Part shown: piece after piece, positions 15,105 through 23,199 of the stretch | Layout: each line of letters begins with the position of its first letter | How positions within the stretch are numbered: position 1 is the stretch's first letter | IMG/VR virus record: IMGVR_UViG_3300026097_000805 | Coordinates: 115,648 to 179,647 of that record | Reading direction: 5' to 3' (one strand) | Source of the DNA: a virus | DNA length: 64,000 nucleotides | Position numbers and translations under genes: made by a program | The notes under the pieces: generated by a model | Seen by the model: only the letters and a program-made list of their open reading frames with translations | What the model was told of the DNA's origin: nothing | Databases searched by the model: none

Positions 15105-16115
15105 TTATTGATCGTCGAATAAAGCATTAATAGGCTTATGCATCTCATTCAATGTATTTTCAATGCGACCTTTTGCAAAATTTAAATAGTTTTGGTCAAT
15201 ATCAGTTCCGATACTTACCATCTCTAACTTAACAGCACTTACAATAGTTGTACCTGTTCCAATAAAAGGATCATATACAACACTACCTTCAGGTATGCCG
15301 CTATATTTAATACACTGTGTAGACAATCCTTCTGGATATGTTGCAGGGTGGCCGCCTCGGCCTTTTTCTCTTGATCCGCTATCATTCTCAGCGCCAGCTT
15401 CTTTTGCTAACTTTGAAGTAGGTGTATATGGAATAAACCAAGCATTGCCTATGCATTTTTTCTTATCAGGATCGTACGGATTCTTCTTCAACATATCGTC
15501 TAGTAATTCTTCAAATTTTCCTATCTGTTCAGGAGTACCGTTTTCTTGTATATCTTTCCAATTTGTAAATCCTAAGCGTCTGCTAGCTTTACGGCGTTGT
15601 GTAGCAATGTGTCGGCTTTCACTGTATAGTTCAGGATACTTGTATCCTTCTCCTTTGTTCCTTTGCCCAATAGCAAGTCGGTCTACTTTAACTTTGCCAT
15701 CTTTAGTAAAATGAAAAATACTTTCTGTTGTAGCACTAGAAAATCTGTCACTGCTAATAGGTTTATACTGCCCGTACCCTTGATCATTTACAGCAATATG
15801 TTTTACCCATGTAAAATTATTCTGTAAAACAAACACGTTTCTAAATACTTGTGCAACATCCATGGCTACCCAAGGATCTATATTAGAATATCCAACATTT
15901 AAAAATAACTGACCATCATCAGTCAATACTCGTTTCATTGCTACTGCAACGTCGTGCAGCCATTTAAGATAACTATCTCTTGGTAAGTCGTCTTCATACT
16001 TACCATATTTAATATCTAAATTATACGGGGGACTAGTTATAATGCAGTCGACTGATTTTTCTGCTTGATTATTCATCCAATCAATGCAGTCTTGTAGATG
16101 TAATGTATATGACAT
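15105..16115 (-). CDS. Site-specific DNA methyltransferase (beta class, N4-C or N6-A)
   Basis: 336 aa. The catalytic motif TSPPYNLD (27-34) comes first and the SAM-binding motif VVYDPFIGTGTT lies near the C-terminus, the order of beta-class amino-methyltransferases. SPPY is commonest in N4-cytosine enzymes but also occurs in N6-adenine ones. The insert between contains variable target-recognition sequence. It could protect the phage genome or pair with the endonuclease-like gene just upstream (16173-17018). Confidence 0.9.
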   Translation of the reverse strand: MSYTLHLQDCIDWMNNQAEKSVDCIITSPPYNLDIKYGKYEDDLPRDSYLKWLHDVAVAMKRVLTDDGQLFLNVGYSNIDPWVAMDVAQVFRNVFVLQNNFTWVKHIAVNDQGYGQYKPISSDRFSSATTESIFHFTKDGKVKVDRLAIGQRNKGEGYKYPELYSESRHIATQRRKASRRLGFTNWKDIQENGTPEQIGKFEELLDDMLKKNPYDPDKKKCIGNAWFIPYTPTSKLAKEAGAENDSGSREKGRGGHPATYPEGLSTQCIKYSGIPEGSVVYDPFIGTGTTIVSAVKLEMVSIGTDIDQNYLNFAKGRIENTLNEMHKPINALFDDQ

Positions 16116-16172
16116 GTTCGTTCCTTTTTCAGTATACTATCAGGCATTTCCAGCAAGTTGATAGTAATGTAT

Positions 16173-17018
16173 TTACTTAGAATTGATCCAATCAATAATG
16201 GATTCGGTATTGCCAACAAATACTCTATCTTCGTAGCCTGTCAATAGTTCGCGATGTTCGTCGATAAATTTTTCTGCATAGCCGCCGTCTAAGGTATCTA
16301 CGAAGTAAGTTTTTTCGTTTGGATGCTTGTCAATATATTTTCTAACTTCTGCAAGGAAATATTTTGATTCTTTGATCTGGTGGCCTTGTCCGCCACCTGC
16401 AACGTGCGCAAATTTAGCAAAGTCCATAATTGTAATATCTCCTTTAGTCATTCTAAAGTCAATACTACGTGCCTTTGTATATTCATCCGAAGCAACATCT
16501 GATGCATTGTCATAAACCCACTCACCGTCTTTAAGAGTTAAGTGTCCGGCTGCTAAATTTTCTACATTCCAATCTGGCAGATATTTTTGACGAATAGCAA
16601 ATTGTACTCGCTCATCTGAAGTTTGTCTATTTGGCTCACGACACAATTGAAGTTGCAGTTCAAGTGGCCCATCCACTACAGTTTTTGCTAAACGAGAAAT
16701 CATATCCAATGTGACGGATGCCTCGTCGTCAGTTGCTGCTTCGTAGCCTGGATATCCTTGATACAATCTTATTATTTGCGCTGTTAATTTATCTCCGCGA
16801 GCCCATACTTCTTTCAAAGATGTGTCTACTACCTCCTTTGTATTACCATTTTTATAAACTTTGGTTTTTGTAGGTTTATTTAAGGAATTCATAGGATGGT
16901 CAATAAGGACTTTAAATAAATCCATATCAGCTTGTCGATTCTCTTCTCGAGATTTGCGTCTAATCCGCATAATCTCTTTTTCACCGTGTTTACTTTCTAT
17001 AATAAGCTGGTTAGACAT
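16173..17018 (-). CDS. Possible restriction endonuclease partner of the methyltransferase
   Basis: 281 aa, no firm family match. It sits 57 nt upstream of the methyltransferase in the same orientation. The segment TIMDFAKFAHVAGGGQGHQ followed by KESKYFLAEV and a C-terminal TYFVDTLDGGYAEKFI is reminiscent of the late catalytic and C-terminal parts of DpnII/MboI-type endonucleases, where a charged motif precedes a GGG-x-x-x segment. That resemblance is from memory and weak. It could also be a methyltransferase-associated protein or unrelated. A promoter at 17047-17074 drives it. Confidence 0.45.
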   Translation of the reverse strand: MSNQLIIESKHGEKEIMRIRRKSREENRQADMDLFKVLIDHPMNSLNKPTKTKVYKNGNTKEVVDTSLKEVWARGDKLTAQIIRLYQGYPGYEAATDDEASVTLDMISRLAKTVVDGPLELQLQLCREPNRQTSDERVQFAIRQKYLPDWNVENLAAGHLTLKDGEWVYDNASDVASDEYTKARSIDFRMTKGDITIMDFAKFAHVAGGGQGHQIKESKYFLAEVRKYIDKHPNEKTYFVDTLDGGYAEKFIDEHRELLTGYEDRVFVGNTESIIDWINSK

Positions 17019-17046
17019 TAGATTCTCTTTTCTTTAGTGTGTTTAC

Positions 17047-17074
17047 AGTATAACACTTATTTGGTATCTGTCAA
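17047..17074 (-). promoter_or_regulatory. sigma70-type promoter of the methyltransferase pair
   Basis: TTGACA (17069-17074), 16 bases, TATACT (17047-17052). The TGA inside TTGACA is the stop codon of the SprT-like gene. Confidence 0.75.
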
Positions 17075-17505
17075 CCTACTTGTGTCCATTTTAGATGTCC
17101 GAGACGTTCTTGTTCAGCCCAACGGATAAAAAGACCAACTTCGCGTCCGTGTGCTTCGATCTCCCAAGGAAGATCCCAGTAGCTTACTTTCTTAGGATTG
17201 TATGTTTTACCCATCCAAATATTAGCGTCTGGGTGTAGTTCACGCCTAGCATACTGCTTTACATGTACCATTTCGTGTGCAACTGTTTCTAGCAATTTCC
17301 GCAGTCTAAGTGTGCGATCTACTTCGATCTCAAACTCACGGTTGCTGTCTAGCTCTAGGCAATAGCCCATTGCACCTTTGGGAGAACATAGTTTTACAGT
17401 GATGTCTAGTGTGCGCATACGTGGCATCATTGTGGTAATACAAAAGTTTACCATGCTTTCTACGTATTTGCGTTGTTTGAGTTTTCCGCCAACTACTGTA
17501 ATCAT
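17071..17505 (-). CDS. SprT-like zinc metalloprotease
   Basis: 144 aa. The zinc motif H77-E-M-V-H81 and a downstream WEIEAHGREVG helix that can give the third ligand place it among SprT/Spartan-type and phage WSS1-like peptidases. Relatives cleave DNA-protein crosslinks, but the target here is unknown. It has its own promoter (17533-17560). Confidence 0.75.
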   Translation of the reverse strand: MITVVGGKLKQRKYVESMVNFCITTMMPRMRTLDITVKLCSPKGAMGYCLELDSNREFEIEVDRTLRLRKLLETVAHEMVHVKQYARRELHPDANIWMGKTYNPKKVSYWDLPWEIEAHGREVGLFIRWAEQERLGHLKWTQVG

Positions 17506-17532
17506 TTTGTGCCCTTTGTTGCTACATCTACT

Positions 17533-17560
17533 ATTATAGCTTCTGCAGTTATTTTGTCAA
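17533..17560 (-). promoter_or_regulatory. sigma70-type promoter of the SprT-like gene
   Basis: TTGACA (17555-17560), 16 bases, TATAAT (17533-17538). Confidence 0.83.
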
Positions 17561-17574
17561 GCACTAAATTAGCA

Positions 17575-17793
17575 TTACATTCTAAAAATTATTCTGCCTC
17601 TTTCGAGGTCATACGGGCTCATTTCTACTTTTACCCGATCGCCTTGTACTAATCGTATTTTGAATTTCTTCATTTTACCACCAGTATATGCTGTTATAAT
17701 ATGATCATTATCAAACTTTACTTTGAACATTTGGTTAGGGAGAATATCTATTATTTCTCCCTCGTATTCTATAAGGTCTTTATCCTTCGCCAT
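17575..17793 (-). CDS. infA: Translation initiation factor IF-1
   Basis: 72 aa, exactly the usual length. It aligns along its whole length with bacterial IF-1: [20 protein letters not shown], then [20 protein letters not shown] and [14 protein letters not shown], the OB-fold signature. IF-1 binds the ribosomal A site during initiation. The ATG follows GAGGAGTCGG and overlaps the end of the AbrB-like gene, so the two are co-translated. Phage-encoded IF-1 is unusual; it fits with S21, tmRNA and the initiator-like tRNA here. Confidence 0.95.
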   Translation of the reverse strand: MAKDKDLIEYEGEIIDILPNQMFKVKFDNDHIITAYTGGKMKKFKIRLVQGDRVKVEMSPYDLERGRIIFRM

Positions 17794-17992
17794 CCGACTC
17801 CTCTTCTTCGATAACCTTTTCTATTACTACAGTACCTTTATCTCCCCACAAAATCCTAATATTATCACCAGGTTCAAGTCCTGCTTCTTTTGCGATTTCA
17901 TCTGGAATTTTCATATTGACATTTTTTGGATCATCAGGGATGTCTTCAAATATTTCTTCTGCTTTATAGATAAATCTTTTAGCTTCGCTCAT
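17780..17992 (-). CDS. AbrB/SpoVT-type DNA-binding protein
   Basis: 70 aa. The segment [19 protein letters not shown] followed by a beta strand (TVVIEKV) is the swapped-hairpin AbrB/MazE fold, used by transition-state regulators and antitoxins. No toxin gene is adjacent. The ATG at 17992 follows GGAGAAACCA. It overlaps infA and may autoregulate the pair. Confidence 0.75.
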   Translation of the reverse strand: MSEAKRFIYKAEEIFEDIPDDPKNVNMKIPDEIAKEAGLEPGDNIRILWGDKGTVVIEKVIEEEESDGEG

Positions 17993-18003
17993 TGGTTTCT
18001 CCT

Positions 18004-18444
18004 ATGCTAAATATTTATATGAAGGACGCATATACTACAGCCTTCTATGATGTTGTAAAAGATACTCAAGCAACCAGCGGTATGGATTTACCACATCACG
18101 TAGAGGCCTATATTGTGATGTTGTTAAGCGACTATATAGATCGTTTTGACATTCCACCTGAATCAACATTTGCGGAGATGTTCCTTACTCTTCGCGACAG
18201 TCAGCAAGCCAAACAATTGGGCGATACTTGTCTTATTGTAAGCGGAGCATTTCCTCGCCTTAAAGCACGTCACGGTCTTAATCGTAGATACTATCAAGAT
18301 ATCGGTTCCACATCATACGAAATGGCTAGTGGGATGAACGAAGAACTGTTCCCTGTACTAGCCAAACATTTTGTATTTCTAAGTGAGTTCATAGAGCTTG
18401 CTGTTAATTCGCCCAAACTGCCGCAGAATAACCTTTTCCGTTAG
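18004..18444 (+). CDS. Hypothetical protein on the plus strand, about 146 aa
   Basis: An isolated plus-strand gene inside a long minus-strand run, divergent from the AbrB-infA pair. It looks truly coding: the part from DTCLIVSGAFPRLKARHG through YYQDIGSTSYEMA resembles a bacterial family of unknown role with a LFVSGFFPE...YYIxMGxxAY pattern. The ribosome site is weak, and the ATG at 18019 is an alternative start. The 3' end overlaps the convergent gene by 41 bp. Confidence 0.7.
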   Translation: MLNIYMKDAYTTAFYDVVKDTQATSGMDLPHHVEAYIVMLLSDYIDRFDIPPESTFAEMFLTLRDSQQAKQLGDTCLIVSGAFPRLKARHGLNRRYYQDIGSTSYEMASGMNEELFPVLAKHFVFLSEFIELAVNSPKLPQNNLFR

Positions 18445-19123
18445 TATCGCCGCCGTAGTTTTCTACTTCGACACCGTCGTAGTGTACTTCAGTAATAGTG
18501 TCTTCACCGTTTAGATATTCCGTAGTATAGACCATTAGCTTCTTAGGATCAAAGTCTCCCACAGTTTCAATCACGCCGTCAAAGAATCCACCTTTCTCTG
18601 CTGAGTACAACTGTGCAATATATTCTACACCTTCTGGATCATCGTCACAACAGCCCATTTCAATAATTTCGACTGTGTCGTCTGATTCTTCCAAAACACG
18701 CTCGTTAAGCTCTGATATATCTTCGTTGTAGATAACGTCTGCAATGTGATCTGAATCGTGCGAAACTTCGTCTACTGTAATATATGCACTGCCGTAAGAT
18801 GCACCATAGGTGTGTTCAAACTCTGTGTGTGATTCATACCAAGGACGCTTGTACATCTCATCTTCTGGATCGTTTAGAAACTGTGCTTCTTCTGGCACAG
18901 TGTCAATACCTTCAAAATCACACTCGTCTACGTGATCAGATACCATATACTCTACAAGATCATGGTCGCCATGCTCTTCTACAATAGGTTGCCAAAAGTC
19001 GTGTGCGGCTTTTGAAATACTCATGTAGGCACCTTCACCACCGTATCCGCCAATTGTGACACGATAGTAGCGAGGACCGCTCAGTGTATCTACTAGTTCT
19101 TGTTTCTCTTCTGATGTTGCCAT
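18404..19123 (-). CDS. Hypothetical acidic phage protein, 239 aa
   Basis: The ATG at 19123 (MATSEEKQELV) follows GGAGTTATAAG. Very acidic, with GGYGGEGAYMS near the start and a CCDD motif near the middle. No family recognised. Confidence 0.7.
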   Translation of the reverse strand: MATSEEKQELVDTLSGPRYYRVTIGGYGGEGAYMSISKAAHDFWQPIVEEHGDHDLVEYMVSDHVDECDFEGIDTVPEEAQFLNDPEDEMYKRPWYESHTEFEHTYGASYGSAYITVDEVSHDSDHIADVIYNEDISELNERVLEESDDTVEIIEMGCCDDDPEGVEYIAQLYSAEKGGFFDGVIETVGDFDPKKLMVYTTEYLNGEDTITEVHYDGVEVENYGGDTNGKGYSAAVWAN

Positions 19124-19124
19124 C

Positions 19125-19664
19125 TTATAACTCCATATCAGCGGCGACAATATATCGCCATTCTTTCTTTTCTAAAATACCTGGACGATGCCAGCTCTTG
19201 CCAGGGAATATAATCCACTGGCCTAGTTTTGCAGGAGCATAGAAGTGTCCATCACTTTCTGGCCCCATGAGTGCAAATTCTGTGCCTGATGTTTCTAGAT
19301 CGGTACCTTCAGGAATATGTAGATAGTATACGCCGCTTAATACTAAACTGTCTTGTCTAATATGTTGATGCCAGTATGTGTTGCGGTCTTCTTGTGTGTC
19401 AACGTTGGTTTTGTATCCCCAACTCTTGATGGTTTTAATTTGACGCTCTTGCTTCATGTATGCAAAAGCACTCCAGATAAAACTCATCTTTAGATTGTTC
19501 CAGTCCTCACCTGGTAAGCCAAACACATTTACATCTGTTTGATAAGGTGGGCTGTTCTTCCAATACTTGCCCTGTTCTACAAGGCTGTGTATATCCTGTG
19601 CCATACGCTCTCTTGCGCTAGCATTGATAAGAGAAGTCCAGTCGTAGTATTCATATTCAATCAT
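19125..19664 (-). CDS. 2OG/Fe(II) oxygenase-like protein
   Basis: 179 aa. The YWHQHIRQDSLVLSGVYYLH segment and the later GQWIIFPGKSWHRPG match the two halves of the jelly-roll iron site in phage oxygenases of the TIGR02466 kind. Substrate unknown. The promoter at 19671-19699 would start transcription almost on the ATG, with no ribosome site visible, so the message may be leaderless or the true start may be a later one. Confidence 0.75.
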   Translation of the reverse strand: MIEYEYYDWTSLINASARERMAQDIHSLVEQGKYWKNSPPYQTDVNVFGLPGEDWNNLKMSFIWSAFAYMKQERQIKTIKSWGYKTNVDTQEDRNTYWHQHIRQDSLVLSGVYYLHIPEGTDLETSGTEFALMGPESDGHFYAPAKLGQWIIFPGKSWHRPGILEKKEWRYIVAADMEL

Positions 19665-19670
19665 AATATT

Positions 19671-19699
19671 ATACTAACAGACTGGACTAGATTTGTCAA
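19671..19699 (-). promoter_or_regulatory. sigma70-type promoter with almost no leader
   Basis: TTGACA (19694-19699), 17 bases, TAGTAT (19671-19676). The predicted start of transcription falls within a base or two of the ATG at 19664. Confidence 0.65.
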
Positions 19700-19703
19700 C
19701 CGT

Positions 19704-20249
19704 TTATTTTAAATGTTGTGCTGACTGTAGATATGCTACCATATTTTCTGGAGTAGTTTCTCCGTACGGATCTTCGTCTGTGCCTTCGTTGTTGATACCA
19801 GGTTCCTGCCACCACTTCTCTACAACGCCGTCATTGAACACTGCCATGTAGCGCCATGAACGCAATCCAAAGCCCAAGTGGTTCTTACCAATCAACATAC
19901 CCATAAAGCGAGTAAAGTTGCCTGATCCATCTGGAATAACTTTTACGTTTTGAATATCCTGTTGCTTGGCCCATGCATTCATAACAAAAGCATCGTTTAC
20001 ACTGATACAATAGACTTCGTCAACACCCATTGATTTAATTTCTTCGTACTTTTCTTCAAAGCCTGGAAGTTGGTATGTTGAGCAAGTTGGAGTAAATGCA
20101 CCTGGTAGGCTGAATACTGCTACACGCTTGCCTTTTAAAATGCTATCGCTGGTCACGTCTTCCCAACGAAATGGGTTAGGTCCGCCAATGCTTTCATCGC
20201 GAACACGAGTTTTGAACACCACACATGGTGCCTTAAATCCTTCAATCAT
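19704..20249 (-). CDS. Peroxiredoxin (Prx5/AhpE type)
   Basis: 181 aa. The peroxidatic Cys lies in PGAFTPTCSTYQLPGF, and GFGLRSWRYMAVFNDGVVEKWW is the typical Prx5 C-terminal part. It reduces H2O2 and organic peroxides using thiols, probably glutaredoxin or glutathione, and a phage glutaredoxin is present at 41676. Sits next to rubrerythrin, so the two form a peroxide-defence pair. Confidence 0.92.
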   Translation of the reverse strand: MIEGFKAPCVVFKTRVRDESIGGPNPFRWEDVTSDSILKGKRVAVFSLPGAFTPTCSTYQLPGFEEKYEEIKSMGVDEVYCISVNDAFVMNAWAKQQDIQNVKVIPDGSGNFTRFMGMLIGKNHLGFGLRSWRYMAVFNDGVVEKWWQEPGINNEGTDEDPYGETTPENMVAYLQSAQHLK

Positions 20250-20296
20250 ACTGTGTGTCTCCTTGAGTTAGTGGACATCCTTGTCCACATTGTATG

Positions 20297-20731
20297 CTAT
20301 GCGTTTTCTTCTTTGTAGGCTGCTAATGTTTTAGTAAACTTATTAGCATGAGAACGTTCTGCTTTGGCTAGTGTTTCAAACCAATCTGCGATCTCATCAT
20401 ACCCTTCGTCACGAGCTGTCTTAGCCATTCCTGGGTACATGTCTGTATATTCATGTGTCTCTCCTGAAATAGCACTTTCAAGAGCTTCTTCTACAGACTT
20501 AGCTGGAAGCCCAGTTTCTGGATCACCAGAACCACCTTCAATTAGGTATTCCATGTGACCGTGTGCGTGACCAGTCTCGCCTTCTGCTGTATTACGAAAT
20601 ACATTGGCTACATCTGGTGCGCCTTGAATATCTGCTTCGTTTGCAAAGTAGAGATAACGACGATTGGCTTTTGATTCGCCTGCGAAAGCATCTTTCAATG
20701 CCTGTTCTGTTTTAGTACCTTTTAGGCTCAT
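20297..20731 (-). CDS. Rubrerythrin-like diiron protein
   Basis: 144 aa four-helix bundle. Paired E-x-x-x and E-x-x-H motifs are visible ([51 protein letters not shown]), enough for a diiron site. It lacks the C-terminal rubredoxin domain of classical rubrerythrins. Probable role: peroxide reduction or iron handling. Promoter at 20765-20793. Confidence 0.92.
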   Translation of the reverse strand: MSLKGTKTEQALKDAFAGESKANRRYLYFANEADIQGAPDVANVFRNTAEGETGHAHGHMEYLIEGGSGDPETGLPAKSVEEALESAISGETHEYTDMYPGMAKTARDEGYDEIADWFETLAKAERSHANKFTKTLAAYKEENA

Positions 20732-20764
20732 AGTTTCCTCCTTTTGTTGTAAAACTACATGTAT

Positions 20765-20793
20765 ATTATACAGAGTATTTACATAGAAATCAA
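20765..20793 (-). promoter_or_regulatory. sigma70-type promoter of the rubrerythrin-peroxiredoxin pair
   Basis: TTGATT (20788-20793), 17 bases, TATAAT (20765-20770). Confidence 0.8.
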
Positions 20794-20847
20794 CTATAAA
20801 ATGCGTGGTTTATAATGTTATTTTTAAATAGACCTAATAGACTAAAT

Positions 20848-21285
20848 CTATTTTGCAAAAGCAACCAGTCCCCAAATGCCAAATCCTATCAGCGCAACCA
20901 CGCCCACAACTGCACCAACTATGATCAAAGTGTTTTGAAGTGCAGCTTTTCTTTTCATCTTGGCACGCTTCTTTTGTTTCTCTTCTTCTTCACGAGATTT
21001 TTTCATGTCTGATTGAAACTTTAACCAATCATCCCACATGCCGCCGCGACCTTGATAGATCATCATGTTCTTCAACTCTTCTTCTTGTTTCTTGAGTTGT
21101 TCAGCGGCCATGAACGCTTGCAGATCACTTTTGTATCCGTGTTCATGTGCTTTCTTTTGTATTTCGGTTTTCAGTCCGAAGTATTCCGCGACTGCTTCAC
21201 CAGCCTCGTATATTTCTTTGCCGTTCTGTATGCTTTGTTTGATGACGTCAAACGCGGCATTAGCGGCTGCTAATTCAGCGATCAT
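20848..21285 (-). CDS. Probable virion or membrane protein, 145 aa
   Basis: Starts MIAELAAANAAFDVIKQSI; the ATG at 21285 follows GGAGGAGGGC. A helical, coiled-coil middle rich in E, K and Q precedes a basic patch and one C-terminal membrane helix (LIIVGAVVGVVALIGFGIWG). Similar openings occur in marine T4-like phage proteins annotated as structural. A late promoter lies at 21310. Confidence 0.65.
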   Translation of the reverse strand: MIAELAAANAAFDVIKQSIQNGKEIYEAGEAVAEYFGLKTEIQKKAHEHGYKSDLQAFMAAEQLKKQEEELKNMMIYQGRGGMWDDWLKFQSDMKKSREEEEKQKKRAKMKRKAALQNTLIIVGAVVGVVALIGFGIWGLVAFAK

Positions 21286-21309
21286 AGTGGTGCCCTCCTC
21301 CACTAATAC

Positions 21310-21317
21310 TATTTATC
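21310..21317 (-). promoter_or_regulatory. T4-type late promoter
   Basis: GATAAATA on the minus strand, 25 bases above the start at 21285; one base off the T4 late -10 consensus TATAAATA. Confidence 0.55.
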
Positions 21318-21853
21318 TACACACTGCTCTCTCTACGAATGCTCAAAGCACGATGAGCAGGATATAGCTCTATGCTAACCTTGTTGTTTTGATTGCCGCC
21401 TAGTATCCTATAATACTTTACGTTTCCAATAATAACCTCGCCAAAATAAAATCCAACATGCCCCTGCCAAGATACATTACCTCTGGGGAATACTACAATG
21501 TCTCCTGTGCGAGGTTCATCAACTTCTGTGCCCCAATGGAGGAAGCTTCTAGCTGTAAGAGGATATTCACTTACACTACTACTTCCATCTATGCCGCTGT
21601 CACGCAACACCGCATTTACGAATGCCGCACACCACTCTGTGCGCACAGGATCTACTCCAGTGAGATCTTTCAATTCTGTTCTATGGCTGTATTCTCCATA
21701 GTCCAAATATTGAAATGCTATCATTGCGGTATGTAGTGCAGGTTCAGGCTTTTCAAAAAAAGGACGACTCTGCGGGAAAGGTATTTGGTCGCTAGGAGCT
21801 TCAGCGGAGCTACATCCTGCCAACAGCATCAATGATAAAAGTAAAGACCTCAT
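21317..21853 (-). CDS. Lipoprotein peptidoglycan hydrolase (TIGR02594/NlpC-P60-like)
   Basis: 178 aa. A lipobox (LLAGCSS) marks it for lipidation. The catalytic domain has the Cys in TEWCAAFVNAVLRDSG and the His in WQGHVGFYFGE, the Cys-His pair of the NlpC/P60 and CHAP superfamily; GDIVVFPRG precedes the His as usual. It would cut host peptide cross-bridges, in lysis or DNA entry. Confidence 0.82.
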   Translation of the reverse strand: MRSLLLSLMLLAGCSSAEAPSDQIPFPQSRPFFEKPEPALHTAMIAFQYLDYGEYSHRTELKDLTGVDPVRTEWCAAFVNAVLRDSGIDGSSSVSEYPLTARSFLHWGTEVDEPRTGDIVVFPRGNVSWQGHVGFYFGEVIIGNVKYYRILGGNQNNKVSIELYPAHRALSIRRESSV

Positions 21854-21864
21854 TATTCAATCCT

Positions 21865-22500
21865 TTACATATCATTCAAAGGATTATCAAGTGCTTCTTG
21901 TAGCAACTCTCTAATGTCTTTGTCCAGCTGACGCATGTCTTCGTCTATACGACCTTCAGTTGTTCGCATTGTATCACGCACATCTTTTTCAGTTTCTCTG
22001 TTAAGACTTTCAACTTCACGGATGCTTTGTGCAACATCCTTCTCAACTTGATTCATATCGTTGCGTACACCTTCAAGTGTTGCTTCAATGCTTGCCTGTG
22101 CTGCTTTTACGCGAGCTTCTGACTCATCTACTTTGTCTTCCATTCTGTCTACTGCTTGTTCAGTTTTTAGAATATCATCACGTAGTCCGTCTTTGATGTC
22201 GCGAGTGTAATCAACTGCTTCTTCCAATTTGATTTCAATTAGAGACATTCTTTCATCGTAGCTTGCCATAAGCTCTTGATACTCTTGCTGTTGATCAACA
22301 AACGCTATTGCTTCTTCAATTTTTTGATACATCAAGAAGCCCCCATATAGTGAACCAATTACAGCACCAATTACACTTACAAGTGCTGTTGCACTTACGA
22401 ACGTCACTTTTATACCAAACACACGAAACTCTTTGTTCTTTAGATTTTCTATGCCCTCTTCCATATTTTCTAGGCTTTCACCTAAGTCTTTGTCAGCCAT
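21865..22500 (-). CDS. Membrane-anchored coiled-coil protein
   Basis: 211 aa. A short cytoplasmic start, one membrane helix (about 30-52), then about 150 residues of almost continuous heptad coiled coil (TEQAVDRMEDKVDESEARVK). Role unknown; possibly a spacer or scaffold across the periplasm. Confidence 0.7.
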   Translation of the reverse strand: MADKDLGESLENMEEGIENLKNKEFRVFGIKVTFVSATALVSVIGAVIGSLYGGFLMYQKIEEAIAFVDQQQEYQELMASYDERMSLIEIKLEEAVDYTRDIKDGLRDDILKTEQAVDRMEDKVDESEARVKAAQASIEATLEGVRNDMNQVEKDVAQSIREVESLNRETEKDVRDTMRTTEGRIDEDMRQLDKDIRELLQEALDNPLNDM

Positions 22501-22515
22501 TGCCCTCTCCTTAAA

Positions 22516-22893
22516 TTAGAAACGCTTTTGTGTTCCTATAACAATTCCTCTATCAAAACTGCCATCTGGTTGTACTTGTCCACCTGGCATTGCCCATATA
22601 GTTAAACTATCTGTGACTTCATACCCTAAACGCACAAATGGTGTCATAGGTATATCAAATTCTTCTTGTATTCCATCGTAGCCAGTTGCCCATCCTAGCT
22701 CAATAAAACTGTCATCTGTAAAGTTCCAACTCTTTTTAGCATACAAACTAACATTGCTTTCGCTGTTGTATGTGACACCAACAGCATAATGACTCTGCGT
22801 TTCATATTCTACAAAAGGATGATACTTGTTAAATTCAGCGTCATTAAAGCCTGCGTGTATGCTTAGTGCTAGTCCAAAACTAATAGGATCCAT
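22516..22893 (-). CDS. Outer-membrane-barrel-like protein, 125 aa
   Basis: Alternating beta strands with aromatic ends (HYAVGVTYNSESNVSLYAKK, FVRLGYEV) and a terminal Phe, the C-terminal signature of outer-membrane barrels. No cleavable signal peptide is evident. It resembles the barrel at 38546 in style, not in clear sequence. Confidence 0.6.
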   Translation of the reverse strand: MDPISFGLALSIHAGFNDAEFNKYHPFVEYETQSHYAVGVTYNSESNVSLYAKKSWNFTDDSFIELGWATGYDGIQEEFDIPMTPFVRLGYEVTDSLTIWAMPGGQVQPDGSFDRGIVIGTQKRF

Positions 22894-23053
22894 TTTTCAT
22901 TCCTTTATATTCTTTATTTAATTCGCCCTTAAGAATACGCTTTTCTACTTTAAAGGCAGTGTTGTCCTTTGTACTGCGTGTTTCGTATTCGCCAGTATTT
23001 ACCCATTCGCTGGTCCAATAAACCACAGGAGATTTTTTAGTTTTGTTTCTCAT
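22880..23053 (-). CDS. Hypothetical basic protein, 57 aa
   Basis: The ATG at 23053 follows AAGGAAC and overlaps the upstream stop as ATGA. Basic, no family recognised. Confidence 0.55.
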   Translation of the reverse strand: MRNKTKKSPVVYWTSEWVNTGEYETRSTKDNTAFKVEKRILKGELNKEYKGMKNGSY

Positions 23054-23199
23054 TGATAGTTCCTTGTCCAAGCTGGTGTTCTGCCAAGATCTTTATAATC
23101 AGATACCGCTATACCTATCCATCCCCAAGCATGTCCTACAGCTACGCCGCCAAGTAAGCCTACTATTACAATAATCAGAGCCAGTAAATTAGTTCTCAT
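23050..23199 (-). CDS. Small membrane protein, 49 aa
   Basis: One membrane helix (NLLALIIVIVGLLGGVAVG) then a soluble end. Starts inside the 3' end of the large secreted protein gene. Function unknown. Confidence 0.55.
   Translation of the reverse strand: MRTNLLALIIVIVGLLGGVAVGHAWGWIGIAVSDYKDLGRTPAWTRNYQ

Noticed and set aside
14201-15148. Longer start at 15148 for the 278-aa protein
   Set aside because: It would cross a consensus promoter and the end of the methyltransferase gene; the ATG at 15037 has a ribosome site.
17780-17992. Toxin-antitoxin pair based on the AbrB/MazE-like fold
   Set aside because: Its neighbours are IF-1 and a divergent gene of another type; no MazF-, PemK- or VapC-like toxin is present.
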